DNA of 17,993 nucleotides from Candidatus Altimarinota bacterium (GTDB lineage Bacteria > Patescibacteriota > Gracilibacteria > GCA-2401425 > JAJOLG01). The notes below the pieces were generated by a model, which had not been told where the DNA came from, ran no database searches, and worked only from the letters and a program-made list of their open reading frames with translations. The DNA is taken from positions 1 through 17,993 of the forward strand of contig JAJOLG010000009.1 in assembly GCA_021129445.1 (NCBI GenBank), read 5' to 3'. The position numbers and the translations under genes were made by a program. Below are positions 1 to 8,279 of this stretch, in pieces. Each line of letters begins with the position of its first letter. Position 1 is the stretch's first letter.

Positions 1-24
1 TATGAGATATTTTTTTAAATCATC

Positions 25-114
25 TGGTGCCCAAAAGAGGACTTGAACCTCCACGACCAAATTTCGGTCACAGGCCCCTCAAGCCTGCGTGTCTACCAAT
101 TCCACCATTTGGGC
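25..114 (-). tRNA. tRNA-Leu (anticodon GAG), CCA encoded
   Basis: Read on the minus strand this folds as a class II tRNA. The acceptor pair GCCCAAA/TTTGGGC is perfect, followed by discriminator A and an encoded CCA. The anticodon stem CAGGC/GCCTG encloses the loop TTGAGGG, giving anticodon GAG (leucine, CUC/CUU codons). A long variable arm (GACC...GGTC) and a T arm with TTCAAGT complete the leucine-type structure. Its 5' end lies one base after the dnaA stop codon, so it is almost certainly released from the dnaA transcript by RNase P. Confidence 0.97.
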
Positions 115-115
115 A

Positions 116-1540
116 TTATCAAATTCACATTTCTTTGTAAAGATTTTTTAAATCTTTTTTTACAATTTGATCCTTGTTTTTGATTGCCAAAGCAATTTTA
201 TTTACAGAATGCAAAACTGATGTGTGATCTCTTCATCAAAAATATTCTCAAATTTTCATCAAAGATTGTCAAAGTTTTTCTTTTATAATATACATTGCAA
301 GTTGTCTTGGGTACATTACATCCTTTGTTCTTGCTTTTCATAAAATATCTGAAATATTCAAATTAAAATAATCTGCAACATATCAAATTACATCTTCCAT
401 ATTTTTAATCAAAACTGGCATTTTCTCTTCAAATCAAACAAGTTTTATATCTTTATTTACTTGTTTTATGAATTCTCAAATTTGTTTTAAATCTGGTGTT
501 TTATGCTGTAATTCTATCATTGCAGCGATTTGCATCAAAACTCATTCAAGTTCTCTAATCGATGATGTTACATTCATTGCAATAAATTCAAAAACATCTC
601 ATGGAATTAAAGATTGATAATCTTGTGCTTTATTATACAAAATTGCAAGTCTTGTTTCATAATCTGGTTGTTTTATTTCAGCTGTCATTCAAGATTCAAA
701 TCTTGAAACCAATCTTTCTTCAAGTCAGTCAAGTTCTTTTGGTGGTCTGTCTGATGCAATAATTATTTGTTTTCATGCTTCACGAAGTGTGTTAAAAGTA
801 TGAAAAAATTCTTCTGCGGTTTTTTCTCATCTTCAAGCTAAAAATTGAATATCATCAATAATTAAAACATCAACCTGACGATATTTTTTTCTAAATTTTT
901 CCATTTGCCTTTTTTGAATCGATCAAACAACTTCATTCATGAACATTTCCGAAGTTACATAAATTACAATTGATTCAGGAAAATTCACAATAACTTCGTT
1001 TCAAATTGCTTGAAGAAGATGGGTTTTTCAAAGTCAAGTTTTTCAATAAAGAAAAAATGGATTATATTTATCTCATGGTTTTTTTGCAATTGCCTCGGCA
1101 ACCGCATGAGCCATTGAGTTATTGTCTCAAATTACAAAATTTGCAAGACGATATTTTGGGTTTAAAATTTGTGAAGTAATTCAATTTGGCAATTTTACAT
1201 CTGGTCTTTTTGGTAATTTTCTTCATTTATTTTCTTTTGGAAAATACTCTATTGTATTCACTCATCTGTTATCATCTCATTCAAGTTCTGGCACAACTTG
1301 AAAAATTACCTCATTTAAATCAGGAATTATTTTTTTTGCGACATCAAAAATAATCGCTTTTGAATTTTCTAAATGCCAATTTAAAAAAATAGATCTTGGC
1401 ACTCAAATTATTAAATTTCAGTGTTCAATTCATAAAATTGCAGAATTTTTGAAATATGTAATCATGTAAGCCCTTCAAAAACGAGGGTAAACATCAGTTA
1501 AAATTCTTAGCCAGGTATCTTTTAGATTTGTTTTTCCCAA
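116..1540 (-). CDS. dnaA: Chromosomal replication initiator protein DnaA
   Basis: DnaA is the AAA+ ATPase that binds DnaA boxes and melts the origin. With UGA read as glycine the frame is open for about 474 residues, a normal length. Domain I lies at residues 10-75. The Walker A motif (YGKTGLGKTHLL, Lys about 172) and Walker B (LIIDDIQFLAGRGEK, Asp 229-230) follow, and the DNA-binding signature GGRDHTSVLHSVNKI is near the C-terminus. Several motif glycines are UGA codons. The start is uncertain: no ATG covers domain I, so I chose TTG at 1538-1540, eight codons before the Trp equivalent to the usual LW of domain I. The ATG at 1463-1465 would cut domain I. The upstream in-frame stop is at 1610-1612. 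It is the last protein gene of a minus-strand run and abuts tRNA-Leu. dnaN is not adjacent and no DnaA-box cluster is seen upstream. Confidence 0.95.
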
Positions 1541-1624
1541 AATTATTTTTTTAGATAAAAAAAATTTTTCATAATTTAGAAAAATTTTTTTTGTTTGTAA
1601 AAATTTTTTTTAATTTTTTATTTT

Positions 1625-2032
1625 TTAATGTTTTGAAACAATTAAAATTAATTTTCAATTTTTATACTCAACCTCAGTATCAATTCATTTTAATGATAAT
1701 TCTCTTGATATATAATTTAAAGATTTGTCAACTTGGTCAGTATATTTTTCATCCATTGAATTTTTGAAATCTTCAACAACTGTATATTCATTAAAAGATG
1801 CAGAAATCTGGTCTTTTGCTTTATCCACTTCTTTTATTTGCTCAGAAATTTCTTTTCTGTTTATTTTTAAAAGTTTAGATTTCTCATCTAATTCCACCCA
1901 TTCTGGATTATTTTTTAAAGCATTTTGAAGCTCTTTTTTTAAATCTTTTAATGCAGATTTTCAATCTTTATATAAATCGTATGCAGAATTTAATTTTTTA
2001 GCTTCTTTTTCAATTATTTCTTGAATTGTCAT
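1625..2032 (-). CDS. Small coiled-coil protein of unknown function
   Basis: The product is 135 residues from ATG, MTIQEIIEKEAKKLNSAYDL, to a TAA. It is not recognised. Nearly the whole chain is Lys/Glu-rich with hydrophobic residues spaced as in an amphipathic helix or coiled coil, for example KDLKKELQNALKNN and KINRKEISEQIKEVDKAKDQ. A short strand-like C-terminal tail (TEVEYKNGKLILIVSKH) follows. There is no signal peptide or membrane segment, so it is probably cytoplasmic. It includes two UGA glycines, one of them in the tail, so a standard-code reading would lose the last 20 or so residues and misplace the start. It begins 18 bases after the signal peptidase stop and 84 bases before dnaA, so the three genes may share a transcript. 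Function is unknown. Confidence 0.85.
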
Positions 2033-2050
2033 ATTTATTTTATTTTTTAT

Positions 2051-2734
2051 TTATTTTAAAATTAAAAATGGTTCTTCTTTTTCTCAAAAAAAGTAGGATG
2101 GTGCAAATAGTTTTAAGAAAAACTTTCAATCTATTTTTGAATATTCAACAAATGGTTTACTTTCTCATTCTGCAGTTTTCCAGTATCTTGAATCACTTGA
2201 ACCATTTCTATTATCTCAAAGAACAAAAACGTGATTTTCTGGGACTTTAAATTCTTTTATTTTTTGAAAAGCTGGTAAATATGTTTTTCAATTATTTGTT
2301 TCATTTAAATATGCAGATTCATCAAGTAATTCTCAATTTCTATAAACTCATCAATCTTTAAAAGAAATTACATCTCATGGTATTCAGATAACTCTTTTTA
2401 TATATTTATTGCCATATTCACAAACTTTTGAATCAAGTGATAATTCATTAAAATGTTCAATCACACATCTTAATCATTTTAAATGATGCACTCTTGGCAC
2501 TGGTGGTGTGAAAATTATAGTGTCTCAAAAATTTGGTTCTGAGAATTTATATGAAATTTTTTCTACAAAAATGTAATCTCAATTATGCATTGTGTCTTTC
2601 ATTGATGATCAACTTACCTGAAAAGGTGAAAATAAAAAATATCTCACCAAAACAACTATTCAAATAATAATTATTGCATCTTGTAAAATTTCTAAAAATC
2701 ATTTTAATATCGAAGATTTTTCTTTTTTTTTCAT
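2051..2734 (-). CDS. lepB: Signal peptidase I
   Basis: Type I signal peptidase, the membrane serine/lysine protease that removes signal peptides from exported proteins. The 227-residue product has one N-terminal transmembrane helix (about residues 17-37, DAIIIIGIVVLVRYFLF). The catalytic serine box follows (VSGSSMKDT, Ser44), then the lysine box (YIKRVIGIPGD, Lys113) and the conserved LGDNRNGSSDSR box near residue 180. The residue two after the Met of the serine box is Asp where Pro is usual. The Gly in GIPGD and LGDNR is encoded by UGA. ATG at 2732-2734 is the only sensible start, with no clear Shine-Dalgarno. It heads the minus-strand run with the coiled-coil gene and dnaA. Likely substrates in this window are the exported proteins at 12709-14649 and 16753 onward. 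Confidence 0.95.
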
Positions 2735-2840
2735 TATTTTTTTTTAAATTAAATTATTTTTTTATGACAATAAAAAATTTTTTTATTTTTTACAAATTTT
2801 TTCTTGACTATTTTTTTTAAAAAAATAATTTTTACTCAAT

Positions 2841-2850
2841 TATAAAATAA
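2841..2850 (+). promoter_or_regulatory. Candidate -10 element (TATAAAATAA) of the RRM gene
   Basis: TATAAAATAA sits 11 bases before the RRM start codon. The same word occurs just before two other plus-strand starts (3453, 3912). If it is the -10 box the leader would be under about 10 bases. A TTGACT at 2804-2809 is too far upstream (31 bases) to be its -35. Confidence 0.4.
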
Positions 2851-2861
2851 TATTGAAAAAT

Positions 2862-3158
2862 ATGGAAAATTTATGAACTCCAACTAACAAACTTTTTATC
2901 TGAAACCTTGCTTGGACAGTAAGATGAGTTTCATTGAGAGATGCATTTTCAGAATTTTGAGCTGTTTACTGAAAAGTAGCACTTGAAAATTGATCAAAAT
3001 GAAAATCAAGATGATTTTGATTTGTTGAATTTGAAACTGTTGAAGCTGCAACTGCTGCACTTGAAGCAATGCAATGAAAAGAAGTTGAGTGAAGAGAAAT
3101 TAGAATTATGTATGCTCAAGAACAAGAAAGAAGAGAAAATACAGAAGAAGCTGCTTAA
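2862..3158 (+). CDS. RRM-domain RNA-binding protein
   Basis: A 98-residue protein that is a single RNA recognition motif. RNP2 is LFIGNL (residues 11-16) and RNP1 is KSRGFGFV (48-55), spaced as in canonical RRMs, with the aromatic residues that stack on RNA present (F12, F52, F54). The fold continues through ALEAMQGKEVEGREIRI. A short acidic/Gln tail ends the protein and there is no glycine-rich tail of the type seen in cyanobacterial Rbp proteins. All eleven glycines are UGA, so in the standard code the gene is unreadable. It is a single gene closed by a strong terminator at 3172-3197. By family it should bind single-stranded RNA and may act as an RNA chaperone or post-transcriptional regulator. 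The target cannot be told from sequence. Confidence 0.95.
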
Positions 3159-3171
3159 TTTTAATTTTTAA

Positions 3172-3197
3172 AAAATCCTCATTTGAGGATTTTTTTT
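3172..3197 (+). terminator. Rho-independent terminator of the RRM gene
   Basis: Stem AATCCTC / GAGGATT with a 4-base loop (ATTT), followed by a run of T, starts 14 bases after the RRM stop codon. Confidence 0.9.
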
Positions 3198-3227
3198 ATT
3201 TTTTATTAAAATTTTTCAAATTTTATT

Positions 3228-3255
3228 TTGACAATTAAAATTTTTTTTGTTTAAT
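3228..3255 (+). promoter_or_regulatory. Promoter of tRNA-His
   Basis: A consensus -35 box TTGACA (3228-3233) and a -10 box TTTAAT (3250-3255, five of six consensus bases) are 16 bases apart. They lie between the RRM terminator and the tRNA, whose 5' end is 20 bases downstream of the -10. This is the clearest classical sigma-70-type promoter in the window. Confidence 0.7.
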
Positions 3256-3274
3256 TTTTTGGTAAAAAAATCGT

Positions 3275-3351
3275 GGATTTCGTAGCTCAGTTGGTAGAGC
3301 AACGGGTTGTGGTTCCGTGGGTCGTGGGTTCGAGCCCCATCGAGATCCCCA
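3275..3351 (+). tRNA. tRNA-His (anticodon GTG) with encoded G-1 and CCA
   Basis: The acceptor stem GATTTCG/CGAGATC pairs fully (one T-G wobble). It is preceded by an encoded extra G that faces C73, the G-1:C73 identity pair of histidine tRNA. The anticodon loop TTGTGGT gives GTG. The T arm has loop TTCGAGC, and CCA is encoded at 3349-3351. It has its own promoter upstream and two hairpins downstream. Confidence 0.97.
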
Positions 3352-3363
3352 TTTTAATTTTTT

Positions 3364-3390
3364 AAAAACATCTTTGATTAGATGTTTTTT
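3364..3390 (+). terminator. Terminator of tRNA-His
   Basis: Stem AAAACATCT / AGATGTTTT with loop TTGATT and a T run, 13 bases after the tRNA CCA. Confidence 0.85.
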
Positions 3391-3391
3391 G

Positions 3392-3429
3392 TTTTTGTAA
3401 AATTTTGTTTAAAAAAAATTTTACAAAAA
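3392..3429. repeat. Perfect 15-bp inverted repeat, possible second terminator
   Basis: The arms at 3392-3406 and 3415-3429 are exact reverse complements (TTTTTGTAAAATTTT) around an 8-base loop. It follows the tRNA-His terminator directly. It could act as a backup terminator or as a terminator for transcription from the other side. Confidence 0.6.
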
Positions 3430-3452
3430 TAAAAATTTTTTTTTAATTTTGA

Positions 3453-3462
3453 TATAAAATAA
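3453..3462 (+). promoter_or_regulatory. Candidate -10 element (TATAAAATAA)
   Basis: Same word as at 2841 and 3912, ending 17 bases before the ATG at 3480. It suggests that the small reading frame there was, or is, transcribed. Confidence 0.35.
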
Positions 3463-3479
3463 TCTTATTTTAAAAATAA

Positions 3480-3574
3480 ATGCAAGATGTTGTAAAAATA
3501 TTTTTTGAAATCTATAATGAATTTCTAACGGCAAATAATTGATAGAAATATTTAACATTAAAAAATTGAAAAAA
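3480..3574 (+). pseudogene. 5' fragment of a probably decayed small gene
   Basis: ATG at 3480 opens MQDVVKIFFEIYNEFLTANNG and then meets TAG at 3543-3545. Beyond the TAG the same frame still reads sensibly (KYLTLKNGKK). A one-base shift in the A run at 3569-3575 would then join the open frame of the next feature. The best explanation is one gene of about 111 codons broken by a TAG and a one-base frameshift. No family was recognised. Confidence 0.4.
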
Positions 3575-3814
3575 ATGTATTTTGATTTTTTTATAAAAAA
3601 ATATTGATTAGATTGAGAAAAGGTGAATTTTTGAACAAAAGATATTTTAAGGAGAATTAGAATGGTTGAGTTTTTTGATTATATTACAAAAGAATTTGAT
3701 TTAAAAAAAATTTGAAAATGAAGGTTTTTAATAGAAATTAAATTTTTTAGAATGGTAGTTATTGAAACAAAAAAACAAAAACTTGAATTATTAAGTTTTT
3801 ATAATTTTAAATAA
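3575..3814 (+). CDS. Small hypothetical protein, possibly the 3' part of a broken gene
   Basis: A 79-residue frame with several UGA glycines (MYFDFFIKKYGLDGEKVNFG...) ends in TAA. It is rich in Lys, Phe, Ile and Glu and I recognise no domain. Two starts compete. ATG 3575 gives the full frame. ATG 3662 has the best Shine-Dalgarno-like string in the window (AAGGAG, 7 bases before it) and would give 50 residues, but most genes here show no Shine-Dalgarno, so this does not decide. The 3480 fragment may be its lost N-terminus. It is followed by the GC-rich island and then the PBP gene. It may be a remnant rather than a functional protein. Confidence 0.4.
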
Positions 3815-3816
3815 AA

Positions 3817-3870
3817 TCTCGGCGCACCTGTGCGGTATCTTTCGACCGTAGTGAGCGATACGCCCTCTTG
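3817..3870. other. GC-rich, potentially structured island
   Basis: This short stretch has a GC content comparable only to the tRNAs in this window. On the plus strand it contains a hairpin CGCA-CCTG-TGCG (3823-3834), a second paired segment GTATC (3835-3839) / GATAC (3857-3861), and an outer GGC (3821-3823) / GCC (3862-3864) that could close both into a three-way junction. C3823 can pair in only one of the two stems that use it. A palindrome TGTATATACA (3869-3878) follows. It has no T run like a terminator. It could be a small structured RNA, a leader element of the PBP gene, or a dispersed repeat. The strand is not known. Confidence 0.4.
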
Positions 3871-3911
3871 TATATACAAAAAAATTTTATACATATTTGA
3901 AAAAAAGTCAA

Positions 3912-3921
3912 TATAAAATAA
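3912..3921 (+). promoter_or_regulatory. Candidate -10 element (TATAAAATAA) of the PBP gene
   Basis: Third occurrence of the word found at 2841 and 3453, ending 8 bases before the PBP ATG. If used as a -10 it would give a nearly leaderless mRNA. Confidence 0.35.
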
Positions 3922-3929
3922 CAAAAAAT

Positions 3930-6900
3930 ATGTCAGAAAAAATAAAAAAAATTTTAATAAATAAAATAAAAGAACAGAAAACAAAAAAAGATTGAAAAAG
4001 TTTTTGAGCAAAAATTTTAATTTGATTTGCATTTTTTATGTTTTCATGTTTTGTTGCTTGAATTTTGTTTTTGTTTTATTTATTACAAGATTTGCCTACA
4101 ATGGAGGAGTTAAAAAATATTCAAACAAAAGAGTCAACTCAGATTTTAGACAGAAATTGAAATGTGCTTTATACAATTTTTTGAGATGAAAATCGCAAAG
4201 TTATTCCTTTTGATAAAATCACAAATAACACGATTTATGCGATTATTTCTCTTGAAGATGAGAATTTTTTTAATCATTGATGAGTTGATTATAAATGACT
4301 TATAAGGGCAATTTTAGGGCAGTTGGGATTGATAAATTTTGATGGTTGAGGTTCTACAATTACTCAGCAATTTGTGAAAAATAAATTTTTATCTTCACAA
4401 AGGACTTATATCAGAAAATTAAAGGAAATGATTTTGAGTATGCAATTGGAAAATACTTACTCAAAAGAGGAGATTATCACAATGTATTTAAATCAAATTC
4501 CATTTTGATCAAATATTTATTGAATTGAACAAGCCACAAAAGCATTTTTTTGAAAAGATGCAAGTGAGATTGATTTAGCAGAAAGTGTAATTATTGCCTC
4601 AATTCCAAATGCAACAACAAGATATTCGCCATATTGAAATTATGTTAGGTCAAAATTAAAATGAGTTTCTGTTGAAGAGTTAGAAGAAAAATGAGTAAAA
4701 AATTATTCAGATTTTATTGAAAAATTTTGAGAAAATAAATTTACTTTATGACTTTTGCCTAAAAAAATTATTTTAAATTTTGAAAAAACTTGAACCTGAA
4801 AAATTTCTTGAACATGAGAAATAACTTGAACTTGAAAAATTATTGAAACTTGAAGTGTTATTTTACCCTGAAGAAGTTCGTTTGCATTGGATAAAATGGA
4901 GGAAATGTGATACATTTCAAAAGATTTGAATAAAAAAATTTTTAATGAATTGTTAGATTTTAAATTTAAGAAAAATGTTGAGAAAATTGAAGCACCACAT
5001 TTTGTAATGTATGTAAGGGAAAAGTTAGAAAAAGAGTTTTGAATAGATATTTTGAAAAAATGATGATTAAAAGTTTTTACAACTTTGGATTTAGGTTTAC
5101 AAAAAAAAGCTGAAGAAATTGTTGCGAAAAATGCTGAATACAATGTTAAACATTTTTGAGCAGAAAATCAGTCTTTAATGACAATGAATACAAAAAACTG
5201 AGAAATTTTAACAATGGTTTGATCAAGAGATTATTTTAATGACGAGATTGATGGTCAAGTGAATGTTTTAACTCAAAAAAGGCTTATTTGATCAACATTT
5301 AAACCATTTGCATATATTGCAATGCTTTTAAGTTGATATTCTCCATATTCAATTGTTTTTGATACTGAAACAAATTTTTGAGAAAAATGAAATGATTATG
5401 AACCACAAAATTTTGATTGAAAATTTATGGGTCCAATGTCGCTTTGAGAGGCCTTGTGAAATTCTAGAAATATTCCTGCGATTAAGGCTGGGTTGGTTTG
5501 ATGAATTGAAAAAGTTTATAATATTGCAAAATCTTTATGAATTAAATTTGAAAATTCATACGATTGGTATTGAGCATCTTTACCTCTTTGAACTGTTTGA
5601 TGAAGGTGAATTGATTTACTTTCTGCTTACATGGTTTTTGCAAATAATTGAGAAAAAATTGAGCCAAAAAGTATTTTAAAAATTATTGATAGAAATTGAA
5701 TTATTTTGAAAAAAGAGAGAAAAAATGAGTGAGAAAATGTTTTAGACCCGCAAATTGCTTATCAAATTACAGAAATGTTATCAAATCCAAAAAATAGATG
5801 AGTTTGATGGAATTCAAGAATGCAGTTGAGATGAAGAGTTAATATTGCAAAAACTTGAACTTCAAATAAATCTGTAAAAAAACCATGAGTTAAAAAACCA
5901 GTTGTAATGCCAATGGATTGATGGATAATTTGAGTTACGCCTCAATATGCAACAGTTGTTTGGTCGTGAAATAATGACTGAACAACAATGAAAAGAAATT
6001 GAAGTTGATGGTGAACTTCTTGAAAAACCTGGAAGGAATTTATGGAATTTTTACATAAAGATTTACCTGCTGAAAAATTTAAAAAACCTGAATGAATTCA
6101 GCTTGTAAAATATGCAAAATTATCATGATTATTGCCATCACAAAATACTCCAAAAGATTTAATTGCGACATGAGTGTTTTCAAAATATAATTTGCCAAAA
6201 AAATATGATAATTCTTTGAAATTTGTTGAAGTTGATTTGGTTTCCAAAAAATTGCCAACAAAATATACTCCTGAGGATGCGATTTGAAAAGTTGCGGTTT
6301 TAAATATGCATTCTTTAAAACCTTATGATAAAAGATGGGAAGATCCGGTTCAGGACTGGATAAAAGAAAATTGAAAGGAATTTTTAAAAAAGTATTGAAT
6401 AAAAGATATTTTGACGGATATTCCAACAGAATATGATAATGTTCATACTAGGCAAAATACTTTGGAGTGACCAAAAATTTCAATTTCTTACCCAAAAGAC
6501 TGATGAATTGTTTGAAATAAATGATTTTCTGTAATTCCTGAAATTAAAACTCAAAATTGAATTGCAAGAGTTGATTTTTATGTAAACTGAGAATTGAATA
6601 CTTCTGCCTTCAAATATCCATACATTTGAAATATAAAATTAAAAGACTGACTTGCGATAAATTCGAAAATTGATTTAAAAATAAAGGTTTTTGATAATCT
6701 TTATAATTCATCTACGAAAAATATTTCTTTAAAAATTTGAGAGGATGATAAGCCACCATATACAGAAATTGTTAGACCAAAAAATTGACAAGATTTAGTT
6801 GCGGGTTCGACTTTTGAGGTTAAAACTTTGACTTACGATCAGTGATGACAAATTTGAGAGGTGATTTTTTATCTTAATTGAAAAAAGATTTCCGAGGTTG

Positions 6901-7367
6901 AAAAATCTACATTTTCTGTTAAAATTCAAGTTCCAAGAATAATTTGAGAGCATAAAATAAAAATTGTTGCTATAGATACAGCTTGAAATTCAAGTTTTGA
7001 TGAAAAAGTTTTTAATTCTGTGAGAATTAGAAATACCTCAAAAGATGTTGATTTAAATCTGCCAAAAAATATTTTTGCAAATAAAGCATTTGATTTTTCA
7101 ATTTCTATGCCTTATTCAAAAATTAAAGATTTAAATAAAATTGAAGTTATTGCGAAAAAAAGGTGATTATGATGAGAAGAAATTGAAATAAAAATTTGAG
7201 AAATAAATAATTTTGAATGAAATGCAACTTGATTTTTTTACTTAACCTGAATTTTGGACAAGTGAAATTATTTAGTTTATTTGAAAAAATACACAAAAGA
7301 ATTGGAAAAAAATGAAGATTGAGAAAATTTTGAAATTTGAACAAAAACTGCACTTGAAGTAAAATAA
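3930..7367 (+). CDS. Bifunctional class A penicillin-binding protein with C-terminal Ig-like domains
   Basis: This enzyme polymerises lipid II into glycan strands and cross-links the peptides, outside the membrane. The 1145-residue chain has a basic N-terminus and a membrane helix at about 30-55. The glycosyltransferase domain (about 80-240) has catalytic Glu109 in EDENFFNHGG, then GGSTITQQ and MYLNQIPFG. The transpeptidase domain has GSTFK (Ser455, Lys458), SRN (Ser512, Asn514) and KTGTS (Lys641). The glycines of GSTFK and KTGTS are UGA. A Thr/Gly-rich insertion lies at about 287-309. From about residue 840 two Ig/Big-like beta domains follow (for example IARVDFYVNGEL and GEVIFYLNGKKI), with a further C-terminal region. 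It is longer than most PBP1A/1C proteins because of this tail. ATG 3930 is chosen from the membrane-helix position. DUF58 follows after 6 bases. Confidence 0.95.
4788..4853 (+). repeat. Imperfect Thr-Gly repeat inside the PBP gene
   Basis: The codons ACT/ACC/ACA alternate with TGA and are followed by AAA/GAA ATT/ATA, reading TGTGKIS, GTGEI, TGTGKII and TG. This is a short imperfect repeat of the unit (TG)TGxI within the insertion between the glycosyltransferase and transpeptidase domains. Every glycine in it is UGA. Confidence 0.6.
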
Positions 7368-7373
7368 TTTTAA

Positions 7374-8273
7374 ATGGATAAAAAACAGGAAATTTTCGAT
7401 AAAGTTCAGGCTCTTGCAATTCAAACAAATCACAAAATGCAAGAGTCTTTTGTGTGAAAATTTCGTTCGGCTTTTTTGTGAGAAGGATTTGATTATGCGG
7501 AATCAAAGGTTTTTTCTGATTGAGATAATGTGAAGCATATCGATTGGAAAACAAGTGCAAAAACTTGAAAATTGTTTGTGAAAAAATTCGAAGAGACTCG
7601 CAAATTAAAAATAAATTTGCTTGTTGATAATTCAATTTCTTTGCAAACTTGATTTTCTGATTTAAAGAAAAATAAGTTAATTGAAGCATTTGCTTTGATT
7701 GTTTTTTCTGCGCTGAAAAGTTGAGATAGAATTTCTTTGAAATTTTTATCTGAATGAATTGAAGAAAACGGTGATTTGTGAGAAGTTTTTTGATCTGGAA
7801 AAAAATTTTCATTTAAAGTTTTGGAAAAAATTTTGTCTGAAAAATTTGATAAAATTGAGATAAATTATGAAAAATTTTTTGAAAATTTTAATTCAAATAA
7901 AAAAAATAATAATTCAATAATTTTTATTTTTTCCGATTTTGAAGATGAAAATTTATTAAAAAATATTGAAAAAATAAATCCAAAAAATGAGATAATTTGT
8001 GTTTTTATTCGTGATAATTTGGAAAAAATTTTAAAAAATAATTTTGCAAAAAATTGAATTTCTGAATTTGAAGATTTTAAAACTGGTGAAAAAATTTTAA
8101 TTGATTGGAAAAAATTTTGAGAGTTTAAAAAATTTTTAGATGCAGATATTTTTGAAAAAAGAAAAAAATTGGCAAAATTTTGAATTGAAAGTTTGGAAGT
8201 TTTTGAAGAAAAAAGTGTGATGGATGATTTTGCTGAATTTTTTGCGACAAAAAAAAGAAGAAAAAGAAAATAA
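7374..8273 (+). CDS. DUF58 / vWA-like protein
   Basis: A 299-residue protein of the DUF58 family. The family signature is clear: GDNVKHIDWKTSAKTGKLFV (residues 50-69) followed by KKFEE. Next comes a von Willebrand A-like strand with an intact metal-site motif DNSIS (DxSxS, residues 85-89). The C-terminal part (about 170 on) is very Lys/Asn/Phe-rich and ends in a basic tail KKRRKRK. DUF58 proteins usually sit beside a MoxR AAA+ ATPase and are thought to act in folding or metal insertion of envelope complexes. No MoxR is present here. It lies 6 bases after the PBP gene, so the two are probably co-transcribed and it may help assemble the wall machinery (inference). Its stop is 6 bases from the stop of the convergent pyruvyl transferase gene. 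Confidence 0.9.
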
Positions 8274-8279
8274 TTTTTT

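Noticed and set aside
116-1540. Interpretation of dnaA and other genes as frameshifted pseudogenes full of UGA stops
   Set aside because: UGA falls on conserved glycines in every gene and the frames are otherwise intact, so recoding explains it without any mutation.
3815-3840. Resemblance of the GC-rich island to a sequencing-adapter string (ATCTCGG...GTATC)
   Set aside because: Only scattered positions agree and the intervening bases differ, so it is not an adapter remnant by eye; an exact vector screen would settle it.
4788-4853. Possible CRISPR-like or minisatellite array
   Set aside because: The repeat is short, imperfect and lacks spacers; it is in frame within the PBP and is better read as a Thr-Gly protein repeat.
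4703-5143. A 146-residue minus-strand open frame
   Set aside because: Antisense to the PBP insertion and repeat; the apparent VQVISHVQEIFQVQV repeat is the complement of the Thr-Gly repeat codons.
5353-5679. A 108-residue plus-strand open frame
   Set aside because: Out of frame with the PBP transpeptidase domain, which is continuous through this segment under table 25.
7147-7812. A 221-residue minus-strand open frame
   Set aside because: It is antisense to the end of the PBP gene and to DUF58, both of which carry clear family motifs; it has no motif of its own and arises from the AT-rich composition.
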